From Balneolaceae bacterium (GTDB lineage: Bacteria; Bacteroidota; Rhodothermia; Balneolales; Balneolaceae), in contig JAFIFB010000044.1 of NCBI GenBank assembly GCA_020832285.1, positions 1 to 64,000 of the forward strand: 64,000 bases of DNA, in the 5' to 3' direction. The notes beneath the pieces are model-generated. The model made no database searches, was not told where the DNA came from, and saw only the letters and a list, made by a program, of their open reading frames with translations. This document shows positions 24,037-34,078 of this stretch, piece by piece; position 1 is the stretch's first letter; every line of letters begins with the position of its first letter. The position numbers were made by a program, and so were the translations under genes.

Positions 24037-26832
24037 ATGACCTGGAAAGAAACAATTCAACACTACGCAGAGTCGGCTAATATCAGCGAGCCGCTAACTA
24101 AAAACCTGATTTCACTCACATCACTTTTGGAAAATTACCTGGTTCAAAGTGAGAATATTTCTCTGCAGAAGCTATCTGCCGAGCTGCCTCAGAAGGCTGC
24201 TGAGACATTTAATGAATCTGGTGGTGAGGCCAACGAGCAACTTCGGAAACGAATTGAGCAGATGAATGTGAATGAAATCCGGGACCTTCTTCGGCTTACT
24301 ACGATTTTTTTTCACCTGGTAAATTCGCTCGAACAGCATGAAATTATACGGATTAACCGTGAGCGTGCCAGAAAGATCGATATCAATAATCCGCGTCCGG
24401 AAAGCATCGCAGATGCACTCAAGTTTTTTAAATCGAAAAAGTTCAGCTACGATGATGCCCTGGACATTTTTACAAAACTCGATATCCAGCCAACTATCAC
24501 GGCTCACCCGACAGAAGCACGTCGACGCAGTATTCTCAACAAACAAGAGAATATTACTGCAATGATTGATGAGATAGATAACCTGAACCTCACACCCAAC
24601 GAACGAGAGGCCAAACTGAGGCAGATTATGAACGAAATTGCCTTGCTTATTTCAACCGATGAAGTGCGCTCGGAGCGGCTTACCGTTGAAGACGAGGTGG
24701 AGAACGGACTTTTCTATTTTACAAATTCTATTTGGCGAACTGTACCGCGTTTGTATGACGATATTCGTTCGGCTTTTTCACAACAATACAGTAAAACTCC
24801 GGATATACCTATCATACTCAGGTATCGTTCGTGGATCGGTAGTGACCGTGACGGAAATCCTTTTGTTACAAGAGATGTCACCTGGAACACGTTGCTGGAG
24901 CATCGTAGCAGTGTGCTTAAACTCTATTTGCAGGAGCTTGAAAAAGTTCGGCGCTATCTCTCCATTTCCCAAAACCTGGTGCCAGCCTCCGATGATCTGG
25001 TGAAGTCACTAAAAAAAGATGAACAGGAAGCTCCGCTTAGTAAACAGTACAAACGACATTACAAAAATGAACCTTACCGCCGTAAGCTCACTCATATTAT
25101 GCATCGCATGCGTGCGATGTTAGCCGAGTTAAAGGGGACTGAAGCCGAAGTACTGGCATCAGCAAAGGATTATACCGCAAATGATTTTGTGGCGGACCTC
25201 GAACTGATTGCCGATTCACTGAAAGAAGGCGGACTCGAAGACGTGGCAAAATATGGCGAGTTCAATGATCTGAAAATCCGGGCAAATACATTCGGATTTC
25301 ACCTGGCTGCACTCGATATCCGGCAGCATAGCGGATTGCATGAAAAGGCAGTTAAAGAACTGCTTTCAGTGGCAAATGTACACGAAGATTACTCTTCACT
25401 AAACGAAGAGGAAAAGGTAGATATCCTGATGCAGGAGCTGCGAAACCCCCGGCCGCTTGCCCCGGTAAACGCCAAACTGAATAAAAATACTGTTGAAATT
25501 CTGGAAGTATTTCGCCTGATCAATACAATCAAAGAGCTGGATGAAAACGCATTTGGCAGTTACATTATCAGTATGACTCATGGTGTTAGCGATATGCTGG
25601 AAGTAGTTTTACTGTCGAAAGAAACCGGCCTTTGGGGGCTCAAGAAAGATAAAGTTGAAAGCAATATCGATATAGTTCCCCTCTTTGAGACTATCGAAGA
25701 TCTGGACATGAGTGCCAAACAGATGGAGGATATTCTTACAAATCCCATTTACAAGCTTCAGGTTGCAGCGCGTGATAACTTCCAGGAAATCATGCTTGGT
25801 TATTCCGACAGTAACAAAGATGGCGGATACTGGATGGCAAACTGGGCACTTCAGAAGGCGCAGCTTGAACTGGGCCGCGTTCTTCGGGACTATAAAGTTG
25901 ATTTCAGGCTTTTCCACGGACGAGGAGGAACCGTGGGCCGCGGAGGCGGGCGTTCGAATCGTGCGATCCTTGCTCTTCCTTCCATCAGTAATAACGGAAG
26001 AATCCGGTTTACCGAACAGGGTGAGATTATCTCTTTCCGATATTCACTTACTGATATAACCCGTCGCCACCTTGAACAAGTTGTAAATGCTGTAGTTCGG
26101 GTTACCGCAGGAGAGGGACAAAAGGCGATTCAGGAAGGAGATGAAACCGAGGTCATCATGGACAAAATTGCGGAAGGTTCAATGAAAGCCTACCGAAAAC
26201 TGATTGACGATTCGGATTTCTGGGAGTGGTTCAAGAAAATCACACCGGTTGAACATATCGGGAATTTGCCAATTGCATCGAGGCCGGTGTCAAGAGGCGG
26301 ACATAAAGGCCTTCAATTTTCAAATTTACGAGCCATTCCCTGGGTGTTTGGGTGGACACAAGTGCGCTATAACGTTCCCGGCTGGTATGGACTGGGTGCT
26401 GTTCTTGACCCACTGCTTAATGAGGAGCCTGAAACTCTTGAAATACTTAGAAAATGGTATAAAGAGTGGAGCTTTTTTGGAACCATAGTGGATAATGCCC
26501 AGCGTGAACTTGCGCGTACACACATTCTGACCACCCAAATGTATAACGAAAGAGGTGATAATCGTCTGCATGATCAAATTATCGAGGATTTCGAAAAAAC
26601 CAGCGATGTGATTCTTAAAATCACCGAACAAGAAGCGATACTGGATATGCGTAAAGTGATTCAAAATTCCATAAAATTCCGCAATGTGTTTACTTATCCG
26701 CTCAATCTTATGCAGGTAGAACTTCTGAACCGGTGGGATGAAACATCCAGTGATGAAGAACTGAAAGAGTTAAAACACTCCTTGTATCTGAGCATTAACG
26801 GTGTCTCTGCTGCAATGCAAAGTACAGGATAG
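24037..26832 (+). CDS. ppc: Phosphoenolpyruvate carboxylase
   Basis: 931 residues. PEP carboxylase makes oxaloacetate from PEP and bicarbonate to refill the TCA cycle. The essential His is His157 in TAHPTEARRRS; other motifs are YRSWIGSDRDGNPF, GYSDSNKDGGY, FHGRGGTVGRGGG and PVSRGGHKGL. The start is ATG 24037, preceded by GGAG; the frame continues nine bases further to a TTG. The C-terminal tetrapeptide is QSTG instead of the common QNTG that takes part in the allosteric site. The gene stands alone, with paired hairpins downstream. Confidence 0.97.
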   Translation: MTWKETIQHYAESANISEPLTKNLISLTSLLENYLVQSENISLQKLSAELPQKAAETFNESGGEANEQLRKRIEQMNVNEIRDLLRLTTIFFHLVNSLEQHEIIRINRERARKIDINNPRPESIADALKFFKSKKFSYDDALDIFTKLDIQPTITAHPTEARRRSILNKQENITAMIDEIDNLNLTPNEREAKLRQIMNEIALLISTDEVRSERLTVEDEVENGLFYFTNSIWRTVPRLYDDIRSAFSQQYSKTPDIPIILRYRSWIGSDRDGNPFVTRDVTWNTLLEHRSSVLKLYLQELEKVRRYLSISQNLVPASDDLVKSLKKDEQEAPLSKQYKRHYKNEPYRRKLTHIMHRMRAMLAELKGTEAEVLASAKDYTANDFVADLELIADSLKEGGLEDVAKYGEFNDLKIRANTFGFHLAALDIRQHSGLHEKAVKELLSVANVHEDYSSLNEEEKVDILMQELRNPRPLAPVNAKLNKNTVEILEVFRLINTIKELDENAFGSYIISMTHGVSDMLEVVLLSKETGLWGLKKDKVESNIDIVPLFETIEDLDMSAKQMEDILTNPIYKLQVAARDNFQEIMLGYSDSNKDGGYWMANWALQKAQLELGRVLRDYKVDFRLFHGRGGTVGRGGGRSNRAILALPSISNNGRIRFTEQGEIISFRYSLTDITRRHLEQVVNAVVRVTAGEGQKAIQEGDETEVIMDKIAEGSMKAYRKLIDDSDFWEWFKKITPVEHIGNLPIASRPVSRGGHKGLQFSNLRAIPWVFGWTQVRYNVPGWYGLGAVLDPLLNEEPETLEILRKWYKEWSFFGTIVDNAQRELARTHILTTQMYNERGDNRLHDQIIEDFEKTSDVILKITEQEAILDMRKVIQNSIKFRNVFTYPLNLMQVELLNRWDETSSDEELKELKHSLYLSINGVSAAMQSTG

Positions 26833-26973
26833 ACTGGCGGGGAATTTTGCTAATCGTTCGTTAGTTGGAATTAAAGCCGGGAAGCAGCTTTGATATGTTC
26901 GATCTTATAAACCGGGGATTCCGAGTTGAGATCCCTCTGGGTATCCCCGGAAAATAAGAAAAGAATAAATATT

Positions 26974-27014
26974 AGATACCTCAGATACGGATCGGTATCG
27001 GGGGTATCTTCTTT
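26974..27014 (+). terminator. Nested hairpin after ppc
   Basis: Outer arms AGATACC (26974-26980) and GGTATCT (27003-27009) enclose an inner hairpin GATAC (26984-26988) with GTATC (26995-26999). TCTTT follows. It lies 141 bp after the ppc stop. Confidence 0.45.
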
Positions 27015-27716
27015 ACCTTCCTATCTCAATTTCCGAAAAAAGGCGATGTAGTGACTGCAAAATAAAGTTCATTTAAAAGTGATTCTGGTTTCTGGTTTAA
27101 AAAAAATGTTATGAGCGTCTCGCTTGTGCTTTTCAAGGGCTCCTGGCAGAGTCGCGACGCTCTGCTCTGAAATGCCTTAAAGCCAACCAAGCCCACAATC
27201 CACAACTCACCGAAGTATCGGTGTCTTCGACTTGCAGGAACTTTGCTCCACGCTATGTACTCTGTCAGGTTGTTTATTTCAAAAGTCTAAAACACGAACA
27301 CCGCTGCGCAATGATCATGGGTTACAGACATGTCGCACCTCTGGTGCTATCTTTGCCTGAGTCATTTGGAATCATTTCTTTTTTGTATCCAGAGTCCGAA
27401 AATGCCATCCGCAGGCAGATTGGAATGGAAGGAAGAACAGGAAGCTTGACCAGTTATTAAAAGAGTACTTCTCAGGACAGGCGAAGAATTTTTGCACGCT
27501 TGCACCACCGTAGTTTTATGCAAAGGAGAGCTATTTTTGATTCTGCCATGGGCATGTCATTGGCAAACGAAGCTGAGGGGAAAATTCTGTATGGAAACAT
27601 GCAGTGAGAACCTGTTTGTGGACCTGTATCAAAGAAACTTTGTGTGGGTTAATTCCCGCAGATCCCGGCAAACACGAGTTGTCCGGTGAAAACGAATTTT
27701 ACGATTTAGTCCGGGC

Positions 27717-27747
27717 ATAAAAAACCCTGCACTTAAGGAGTGCAGGG
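27717..27747 (-). terminator. Rho-independent terminator of the C-terminal processing protease gene
   Basis: CCCTGCACT (27725-27733) pairs with AGTGCAGGG (27739-27747) over a 5-base loop. On the minus strand the hairpin is followed by TTTTTTAT (27717-27724). It lies 61 bp beyond the stop codon of the minus-strand protease gene. Confidence 0.85.
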
Positions 27748-27807
27748 CGTATTGTGTTTAATTATAAAATTTTGGACGGCATGACTATTTATCCAATAAA
27801 TTTATGA

Positions 27808-29688
27808 TTAATTATTGGATGATGCCTCAGCCCGCTTTTGAACCAGCATTTCAAGTTCTTCTGCAACATCCCAAAGGTTCATCGCCTGAGTAAGGGTTTC
27901 ATTCAGGTGATCATTAATAACGGGATAGAAGTATTCAGATCCCCAGACTTGTCTTGCAAGTTCAGCTTTCATTCGTCCGCAATTCATCCACTTCAATTCA
28001 TCGAACTGTTCGCGTGAGATACGGAGGTTGTTATTTTCTATAGTGGGTTCATCAATATCTTCATCAAGAACCATACCTTTCTCCTTCATCAATGAGATAA
28101 ATAACTCTTCATCGGAATCGCTCCATGAGAAATTATTTCGATATTCCATAAAATCGTTTTCCCATTCAGTGCGGAAATTATCTCCATGAGTGTCAAGAAA
28201 ATCCCGTACAAAGTTGAAATCAACACGGTTAACAAGCATAAAGTTGAAAAGATAAGGAGATGTAGTGGTATCGTCCTGAACGATCACATCAGGTACAATT
28301 CCTCCTCCTCCAAATACATCACGTCCTGCTGATGTTTTGTACCTCAGTGAGTCGGGAACCATCTCTTTAAATTCATCGGCATCCATGGTAGCATCCTGGG
28401 TGCGATGGGTGATTTCATAGGCATAATCTTCACTGCTTCCATCGAAAGGCTTTTGAATCAATCTGCCGGACGGTGTATAATACCTTGAGATCGTGACACG
28501 GATATTACTTTTGTCATTCAGCTCATATTGCTGCTGAACCAGGCCTTTACCAAAAGTTCGCCGGCCAACAACCAGGCCTCTGTCGTGATCCTGAATGGCT
28601 CCGCTGACAATTTCACTTGCTGAAGCCGAACCTTCATTTACAAGTGTAATAACCGGAATATCTTTCAGTGCACCATCTTTTGTGGAAAAGACTTCCTGAT
28701 TAAACCGCGAATGGCGGCTCTGGGTAGATACAATCTTGGTACCCCGGGGAAAAAACTCTTCAGATATAGCGATTGCCTGACTCAGATAACCACCGGGGTT
28801 ATTTCTGAAATCCAGTACAAGGCGCTCCATTCCCTGGTCTTTCAGGTTATTTACAGATGTCAAAAATTCGTTATGAGTAGTTGCTGCAAACCGGTTAATC
28901 TTAATGTAACCGGTATTGTCATCCAGCATGTAATGTGTATCAATAGTAGTAATGGGTATATCATCCCGCTCGATGGTAAAGTTGAGCGGATTTGGATTTC
29001 TCGGGCGAAGAATTTTAACATCAACTGTCGTGCCTTTTTCGCCTCTGAGGCGTCTCATTACGTCCTCATTGTTGTAACCAATGGCACTTGTATCATCAAT
29101 CTCAACAATTCTGTCTCCCGACATAATACCAAGCTGATCACTGGGCCCGCCGGAAATTGGTGTGATTACCGTTATGGTATCCTGGATAATGTTAAACTGA
29201 ATTCCAATTCCCTGGAATTTACCTGCAAACTGTTCCTGAATTTGCTCACTCTCTTCGGGCTCAATGTATACAGAATGAGGGTCAAGCGTTGAGAGCATCT
29301 CTTTGATGGATGCTTCAACAATTTTTCTCATATCCTGTTCAGGAAAATTGTTTGCAACATATAAATATGCTTCTTCATATTTATTGTAAGAATCCCGAAG
29401 ATTTTGCACCGAAAAATCCATCGTAGTGTCAATAGGGGTGCCTTCAAGGTCGAGATCGGAATCGTTCAGTTCTTTGACGATGCCAAAAATGCTCTTTTTG
29501 AATAAAATATCGATACTGGTATCACCGAAATAGTTGTCTATCACGCGGCGCTGTACCTGCAGATATTTATGCAGATTATCCTCATGATATCCACTCTTTA
29601 CAACGACATTATCAATTCCGGCTAACCATACTGCAGAGAGGATAAGCAGTAATGCGAGTTGGGGTGCTATAAATTTTTTCACTGACAT
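27808..29688 (-). CDS. S41 family C-terminal processing peptidase
   Basis: 626 residues. The N-terminal hydrophobic segment (LALLLILSAVWLAG) is a signal or membrane anchor, directing the protein to the periplasm. A PDZ domain covers about residues 165-240 (GIGIQFNIIQDTITVITP, SGDRIVEIDD). The protease core has the Ser in GSASASEIVSGA and Lys in GRRTFGKGLVQQ, the Ser-Lys dyad of CtpA/Prc enzymes. A long C-terminal extension of about 170 residues after GGGGIVPDV is typical for Bacteroidota members. It degrades or trims proteins at their C-termini and may help envelope quality control. hslU lies 259 bp upstream. Confidence 0.92.
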   Translation of the reverse strand: MSVKKFIAPQLALLLILSAVWLAGIDNVVVKSGYHEDNLHKYLQVQRRVIDNYFGDTSIDILFKKSIFGIVKELNDSDLDLEGTPIDTTMDFSVQNLRDSYNKYEEAYLYVANNFPEQDMRKIVEASIKEMLSTLDPHSVYIEPEESEQIQEQFAGKFQGIGIQFNIIQDTITVITPISGGPSDQLGIMSGDRIVEIDDTSAIGYNNEDVMRRLRGEKGTTVDVKILRPRNPNPLNFTIERDDIPITTIDTHYMLDDNTGYIKINRFAATTHNEFLTSVNNLKDQGMERLVLDFRNNPGGYLSQAIAISEEFFPRGTKIVSTQSRHSRFNQEVFSTKDGALKDIPVITLVNEGSASASEIVSGAIQDHDRGLVVGRRTFGKGLVQQQYELNDKSNIRVTISRYYTPSGRLIQKPFDGSSEDYAYEITHRTQDATMDADEFKEMVPDSLRYKTSAGRDVFGGGGIVPDVIVQDDTTTSPYLFNFMLVNRVDFNFVRDFLDTHGDNFRTEWENDFMEYRNNFSWSDSDEELFISLMKEKGMVLDEDIDEPTIENNNLRISREQFDELKWMNCGRMKAELARQVWGSEYFYPVINDHLNETLTQAMNLWDVAEELEMLVQKRAEASSNN

Positions 29689-29947
29689 CGTACTTAGTTT
29701 GAGGTATATATTTCCTTTAACGGAGTTTTGGCATTAAAGATTATACTAATTGATAATTCTAAATGCCACACTAATAACTATCAACGTAAAATGTGAATAA
29801 ACGTTTCTTTGGAAGTATTCTTTTTTGTTAAATGATGAAAACCATATGAATTACATTTTTTGTGTATCTGGTAACTTTGATCAGATTATACACGAAAACA
29901 AGAGAAGTACCACAATATGTCGATTTCAGAAGATACCCCTGCCTTGA

Positions 29948-31375
29948 TTATAAAATATAATGACTAAGATCTTTGTTTTTTACGAGTCCATCAAGTTGTT
30001 TGTGAACGTATGCTTCATCCACATCAATATGTCCGCTGCCGATATCATCGGGAACAGCAAACAGCAATTCTTCAAGTAGTGATGATAAAATTGTATGAAG
30101 CCGCCTTGCACCGATATTTTCAACTTGTTCGTTTACTTCAGCAGCGATTTTGGCAATTTCGCGCACAGCACCGTCTGAAAAGGTAACCGTAACGCCTTCT
30201 GAAGCAAGCATTGCCTGATACTGCTTGGTAAGTGCATTTTTCGGTATGGTCAATATTTCGATAAAATCTTTTTCAGTAAGTGAATCGAGCTCAACACGAA
30301 TAGGGAAACGTCCCTGTAATTCGGGGATCAGATCCGAGGGTTTGGAAACATGAAAAGCTCCTGAGCCAATGAATAAAATATGGTCTGTCTTTACTATTCC
30401 GTGCTTCGTGTTAACAGTGCTTCCTTCAACAATGGGGAGAAGATCGCGCTGAACACCCTGTCTGCTAACATCGGCATTTCCGCTTTTATTTCCAGAAGAA
30501 TCACTGGCTACTTTGTCAATTTCATCTATAAAAACAATTCCCTGATTCTGAACTCTTTCCAGAGCTTCCTGAACGGCAGCTTCATGATCAATCAGTTTTT
30601 CAGACTCCAGTTCAATCATCACTTCACGCGCTTCACTGATCGGTAAGGTCCGTTTGGTTTTTTTCCCGCCGCGGGCAAGGTTTCCGAGCATATCCTGCAG
30701 GTTTACACCCATCTCTTCCATTCCCTGAGGGCCAAAAACCTGCATCATCGGGGTTTTTCGGCTGTTCACTTCAATTTCAATTTTTCGGTCTTCCAGCTCG
30801 CCGTTCTTCAGCTTTTCACGGAATCGTTCACGGGTGCGTTCGTTCAGTTCCTGGTCGGAAGCTTTTTCGGGGTTAAAACCAACTTCCGGGCTTGTGGATG
30901 AACTATTGCTCTTATTCGGACTTTTTGAACGGACTGGCGGTATTAGTATATCCAGAATTTTTTCTTCAACAATTTCAGCCGCTTTCTCTTTTACCCGTTC
31001 TTGCATTTCCATCTTTACCATGTTAACGGCAAGGTCGGTAAGATCACGTATCATGGATTCCACATCACGGCCCACATAGCCCACTTCGGTAAATTTAGAA
31101 GCTTCTACTTTGATGAAAGGTGCCCCCGCCAGTTTTGCAAGTCTGCGGGCAATTTCGGTTTTTCCTACTCCGGTTGGCCCAATCATCAGAATATTATTTG
31201 GAATGATCTCTTCCCGGATTTCAGGATCGGCTTTCAGGCGCCTCCAGCGGTTTCTCAGTGCTATAGAGACCGAACGTTTGGCTTCCTTTTGCCCGATAAT
31301 ATACTTATCGAGCTCAGCAACGATCTGTCTTGGAGTTAGATTTTGTTGTTTTAATAATTTCATGGTACTACTCAA
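29948..31375 (-). CDS. hslU: HslU, ATPase subunit of the HslVU protease
   Basis: 475 residues, AAA+ unfoldase that feeds proteins into the HslV peptidase. Walker A GPTGVGKT is at residues 66-73 and Walker B is in IVFIDEIDK. The pore motif GYVGRDVES follows Walker A. The intermediate I-domain (about 110-240) is recognisable, with a Ser/Asn-rich insert near residue 155. The C-terminal DLSHYIL matches DLSRFIL of E. coli HslU, the tail that docks into HslV. Start [12 protein letters not shown]; Met5 is an alternative. Its start overlaps the hslV stop by 8 bp, indicating translational coupling. Confidence 0.97.
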   Translation of the reverse strand: MSSTMKLLKQQNLTPRQIVAELDKYIIGQKEAKRSVSIALRNRWRRLKADPEIREEIIPNNILMIGPTGVGKTEIARRLAKLAGAPFIKVEASKFTEVGYVGRDVESMIRDLTDLAVNMVKMEMQERVKEKAAEIVEEKILDILIPPVRSKSPNKSNSSSTSPEVGFNPEKASDQELNERTRERFREKLKNGELEDRKIEIEVNSRKTPMMQVFGPQGMEEMGVNLQDMLGNLARGGKKTKRTLPISEAREVMIELESEKLIDHEAAVQEALERVQNQGIVFIDEIDKVASDSSGNKSGNADVSRQGVQRDLLPIVEGSTVNTKHGIVKTDHILFIGSGAFHVSKPSDLIPELQGRFPIRVELDSLTEKDFIEILTIPKNALTKQYQAMLASEGVTVTFSDGAVREIAKIAAEVNEQVENIGARRLHTILSSLLEELLFAVPDDIGSGHIDVDEAYVHKQLDGLVKNKDLSHYIL

Positions 31376-31916
31376 TTTCTAAAATGGTCAGATTTTTATT
31401 CGTGTAAATACATATATCACCGGCAATGTTTAGTGATTTTTCCACAATTTCTTTAGCAGAAAGATCAGGAGCGTTCTCTTTCAGTGCACGAGCTGCGGCC
31501 AGAGCATAAGAGCCTCCGCTCCCAATAGCGAGAATATGATCGTCCGGCTCTATCACATCGCCCTGGCCGGAAATCAGCAGGGACTGATCTTTGTCCATCA
31601 CAACAAGTAATGCTTCCAGTTTTTGCAAAAACTTGTCTTTTCTCCATTCTTTGGCAAGCTCTACGGCCGCTCGCTGCAAATTCCCGTTGTAACTGTTCAG
31701 TTTTTCTTCAAATTTTTCAAACAGAGTGAAAGCGTCAGCGGTAGAGCCTGCAAAACCGGCCAGGATTTTTCCATCCTGTAATTTTCGAACTTTCCGCACC
31801 GTCGATTTCATCACGGTTTTATCAAGTGTGGCCTGCCCGTCTCCTCCGATAGCAACTTTTCCATTATGGTTAACGCCCACTACCGTTGTTGCGTGCAGAT
31901 TTTTCAAGTTTGTCAT
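31368..31916 (-). CDS. hslV: HslV, peptidase subunit of the HslVU protease
   Basis: 182 residues, proteasome-beta-type threonine peptidase forming a double hexamer capped by HslU. The propeptide is nine residues (MTNLKNLHA), then [19 protein letters not shown] with the catalytic Thr10 that becomes Thr1. [17 protein letters not shown] and [15 protein letters not shown] are family signatures. It lies 30 bp downstream of rng and overlaps hslU, forming an rng-hslV-hslU operon on the minus strand. Confidence 0.97.
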   Translation of the reverse strand: MTNLKNLHATTVVGVNHNGKVAIGGDGQATLDKTVMKSTVRKVRKLQDGKILAGFAGSTADAFTLFEKFEEKLNSYNGNLQRAAVELAKEWRKDKFLQKLEALLVVMDKDQSLLISGQGDVIEPDDHILAIGSGGSYALAAARALKENAPDLSAKEIVEKSLNIAGDICIYTNKNLTILEIE

Positions 31917-31946
31917 GTCGCTTTCTCTTAAATAAATTCGTTTACT

Positions 31947-33692
31947 TTATCCCTGATTTTGTCGTTTCGGTCGCCTGGGCTTTTTCGATTTGCCGTTGGA
32001 TGAATTTCTTTGATTCCCATTCTGGTCATTGCTGGAGTAATAATCAAGGGTTTCTGCTCCTTTCTCTTCCAGTTCAAATCCCCTCACCTTTTCCTGATGT
32101 GCTTCCAGGATCTCTTCAAGTGGCTGCCCTTGCAGAACAACATCGGTAATTTCGAGATCGGAACCGGCCAGTGTGGCTTTAAATTCATTCAGTGATGTGG
32201 TTTCATCAGAAATAAAGGATATTCTGATTTTGTATTTCAACATCCATCTCCAGCGCTGGCTGAAAAACCCTTTGCAGAGGAACGAACGCAGGTATGGGTT
32301 TACATAGATGTCAACAGCACGATAGTCTGTGGAATATTTGAATTTGCTGATCCAGCTTTCCACATCGGTAACGATAGTATCCTGACTGACGACATTTCCT
32401 GAGCCACCACACATCGGGCACACTTTTGAAACCGAATTTACTACACTCGGACGTATTCGCTGGCGGGTAATTTGTACCAGTCCGAAATCGCTCATCCCGA
32501 TAACATTCGTTTTGGCCTGATCTTTTTTAAACTCTTTTTTGAGTTCATCATAAATTTTCTTGCGGTTCTTGTTGTCGCGCAGATCGATGAAATCCACTAC
32601 GATAATCCCGCCTATATCTCTTAACCGGAGCTGCTTGGCAATTTCCCGTGCGGCCTCGAGATTGGTTTTCAAAGAGTTGTCTTCCTGTTTCTCTTTAGCA
32701 GCATAGGGTCCTGAGTTTACATCCACTACATACATCGCCTCGGTCTGTTCAAAAATCAGGTATCCGCCCGATTGCATCCTCACACGCGGGCTGAAGATGG
32801 AGTTCACATCCTGGCCGATGTTTACATGATCGAAAATATGGTCCCGGCCTTTATAGAGCTGAACCGCAGGAAGCATTTTAGGTGCAATCTGAGAAACATA
32901 GCTTTTTACCGATTTGTAAAGCTGGTAGTCGTCAATCAGCACTCTGTCATACTGTTTCGCGAAGAGATCACGGATAAGACTCTCGGTAATATCAAGGTCT
33001 TTGTATAGCAGGGAAGGGGCTTTAGACGTTTCCAGCTTATTGAGGATGCGTTCCCATTTTTTCAGAACTGTGCGCATATCTTCTTCGATGGCCTCTTTGT
33101 CCTGCTTTTGTGCCACTGTACGAATGATAACACCAAATCCTTCGGGCAGCATGGAGCCAACGGTGCCTTTTAGCCGTCTGCGTTCACGGTTGTTGGTAAT
33201 TTTTTTCGAAATTGCGATGTACTGTCCCATCGGAATCAGAACAAGAAAACGTCCAGCGATAGTAATATCGGTCGATACACGCGGACCTTTTGATCCAATC
33301 GGTTCTTTCACGACCTGAACCAGCAGGTTCTGATTATTTTTGAGCATTTTTCCAGCAAGGATCTGCTTATCGTTGTTCGAAAGCTTGTCGAACTTTTTCA
33401 GATCTTCTTTGGCTGAGTTGGGAATGCTTTTTTCACCGTTGAGCATCATAAGGTAAGGGCCGAGATGGTCTCCGGCATCTGAGAAGTGGAGGAAGGCATC
33501 TTTTTCCATGCCAACATCGATAAAGGCGGCACGTATGCCACTCATTACTTTATGAACCCTTGCGAGGTATATATCTCCTACGGTGCGCTGGTTATCCTCT
33601 GATTCGATGAATAACTGTGCTAATTCTCCGTTTTCTAAAAGTGCTACACGGGTCTGTTTGCCCGAGGAATGGATGATGATTTGATTCTTCAT
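31947..33692 (-). CDS. rng: Ribonuclease E/G family endoribonuclease
   Basis: 581 residues, closer in size to RNase G than to full-length RNase E. An S1 RNA-binding domain covers about residues 35-125 (GDIYLARVHKVMSGIRAAFID). The DNase-I-like catalytic centre contains VVDVNSG and VVDFIDL, matching Asp303 and Asp346 of E. coli RNase E, and CPMCGGSG gives the Zn-link that joins subunits. The C-terminus is a short basic tail (KSKKPRRPKRQNQG), probably for RNA contact, with no long scaffold region. It processes rRNA and turns over mRNA in the cytoplasm. First gene of the rng-hslVU operon. Confidence 0.93.
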   Translation of the reverse strand: MKNQIIIHSSGKQTRVALLENGELAQLFIESEDNQRTVGDIYLARVHKVMSGIRAAFIDVGMEKDAFLHFSDAGDHLGPYLMMLNGEKSIPNSAKEDLKKFDKLSNNDKQILAGKMLKNNQNLLVQVVKEPIGSKGPRVSTDITIAGRFLVLIPMGQYIAISKKITNNRERRRLKGTVGSMLPEGFGVIIRTVAQKQDKEAIEEDMRTVLKKWERILNKLETSKAPSLLYKDLDITESLIRDLFAKQYDRVLIDDYQLYKSVKSYVSQIAPKMLPAVQLYKGRDHIFDHVNIGQDVNSIFSPRVRMQSGGYLIFEQTEAMYVVDVNSGPYAAKEKQEDNSLKTNLEAAREIAKQLRLRDIGGIIVVDFIDLRDNKNRKKIYDELKKEFKKDQAKTNVIGMSDFGLVQITRQRIRPSVVNSVSKVCPMCGGSGNVVSQDTIVTDVESWISKFKYSTDYRAVDIYVNPYLRSFLCKGFFSQRWRWMLKYKIRISFISDETTSLNEFKATLAGSDLEITDVVLQGQPLEEILEAHQEKVRGFELEEKGAETLDYYSSNDQNGNQRNSSNGKSKKPRRPKRQNQG

Positions 33693-34078
33693 GCAAGAAA
33701 TGAAATTTCATAAGCAATTCGCGCAGCTCATTCTCTACAACTAAAAAGAACTGCTCAATCCTGCAACAGGTAAAAGAACTTATCCGGTAGTTATCATCAT
33801 TCAGAGCAGCACGGTTTGCCACATAGTTATAATTCTTGTTAAACAAAGGTTGGGCTGTGTGAAAGCCGTCTTCCTTAGAAATGCCTGAGAGTTTCCTGTG
33901 GCGAAAGACCGCCCACAGGATGAATAAGAAATGGTTTGCTAAAATGTCTAAATTCCGGAATTTATTGGTCTTCAAAGCCATGTAATTGGTCAGCTTCACA
34001 CAAATATTTATATTACGTTAATATAGTGTAAACTTATCTAATTATTAAATATTGAATGAGTTAAAAATAATCTGATTT
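33693..34078. other. Leader region of rng, no gene
   Basis: 386 bp between the murA stop and the rng start (both minus strand). A short frame on the minus strand partly overlaps rng, but it has no family features and poor codon use, so I do not call it. A hairpin, CCTGTGG (33895-33901) with CCACAGG (33913-33919), would lie about 200 nt upstream of the rng start in its mRNA. RNase E leaders can be autoregulatory in other bacteria; here this is only a possibility. Confidence 0.4.

Larger units (their letters stand above)
26833..27807. other. 975-bp intergenic region with nested hairpins and no supported gene
   Basis: Three parts can be seen. First, a hairpin CCGGGGAT (26912-26919) with ATCCCCGG (26943-26950). 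Second, the nested hairpin at 26974-27009. Third, about 600 bp (27100-27700) with short open frames in both directions but no recognisable protein; the composition is more GC-rich than other gaps. It may be the remains of a mobile element or lost gene. The last 90 bp hold the terminator of the protease gene. Confidence 0.4.

Noticed and set aside
27221..27689. Two short plus-strand frames in the gap after ppc
   Set aside because: Cys/Arg-rich, no family, no operon logic; treated as unexplained intergenic DNA.
28711..29292. 193-codon open frame on the plus strand
   Set aside because: Antisense to the C-terminal processing protease gene, with no family features.
33592..33999. 135-codon frame on the minus strand between murA and rng
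   Set aside because: It overlaps the rng start out of frame and has no recognisable domain or good codon use.
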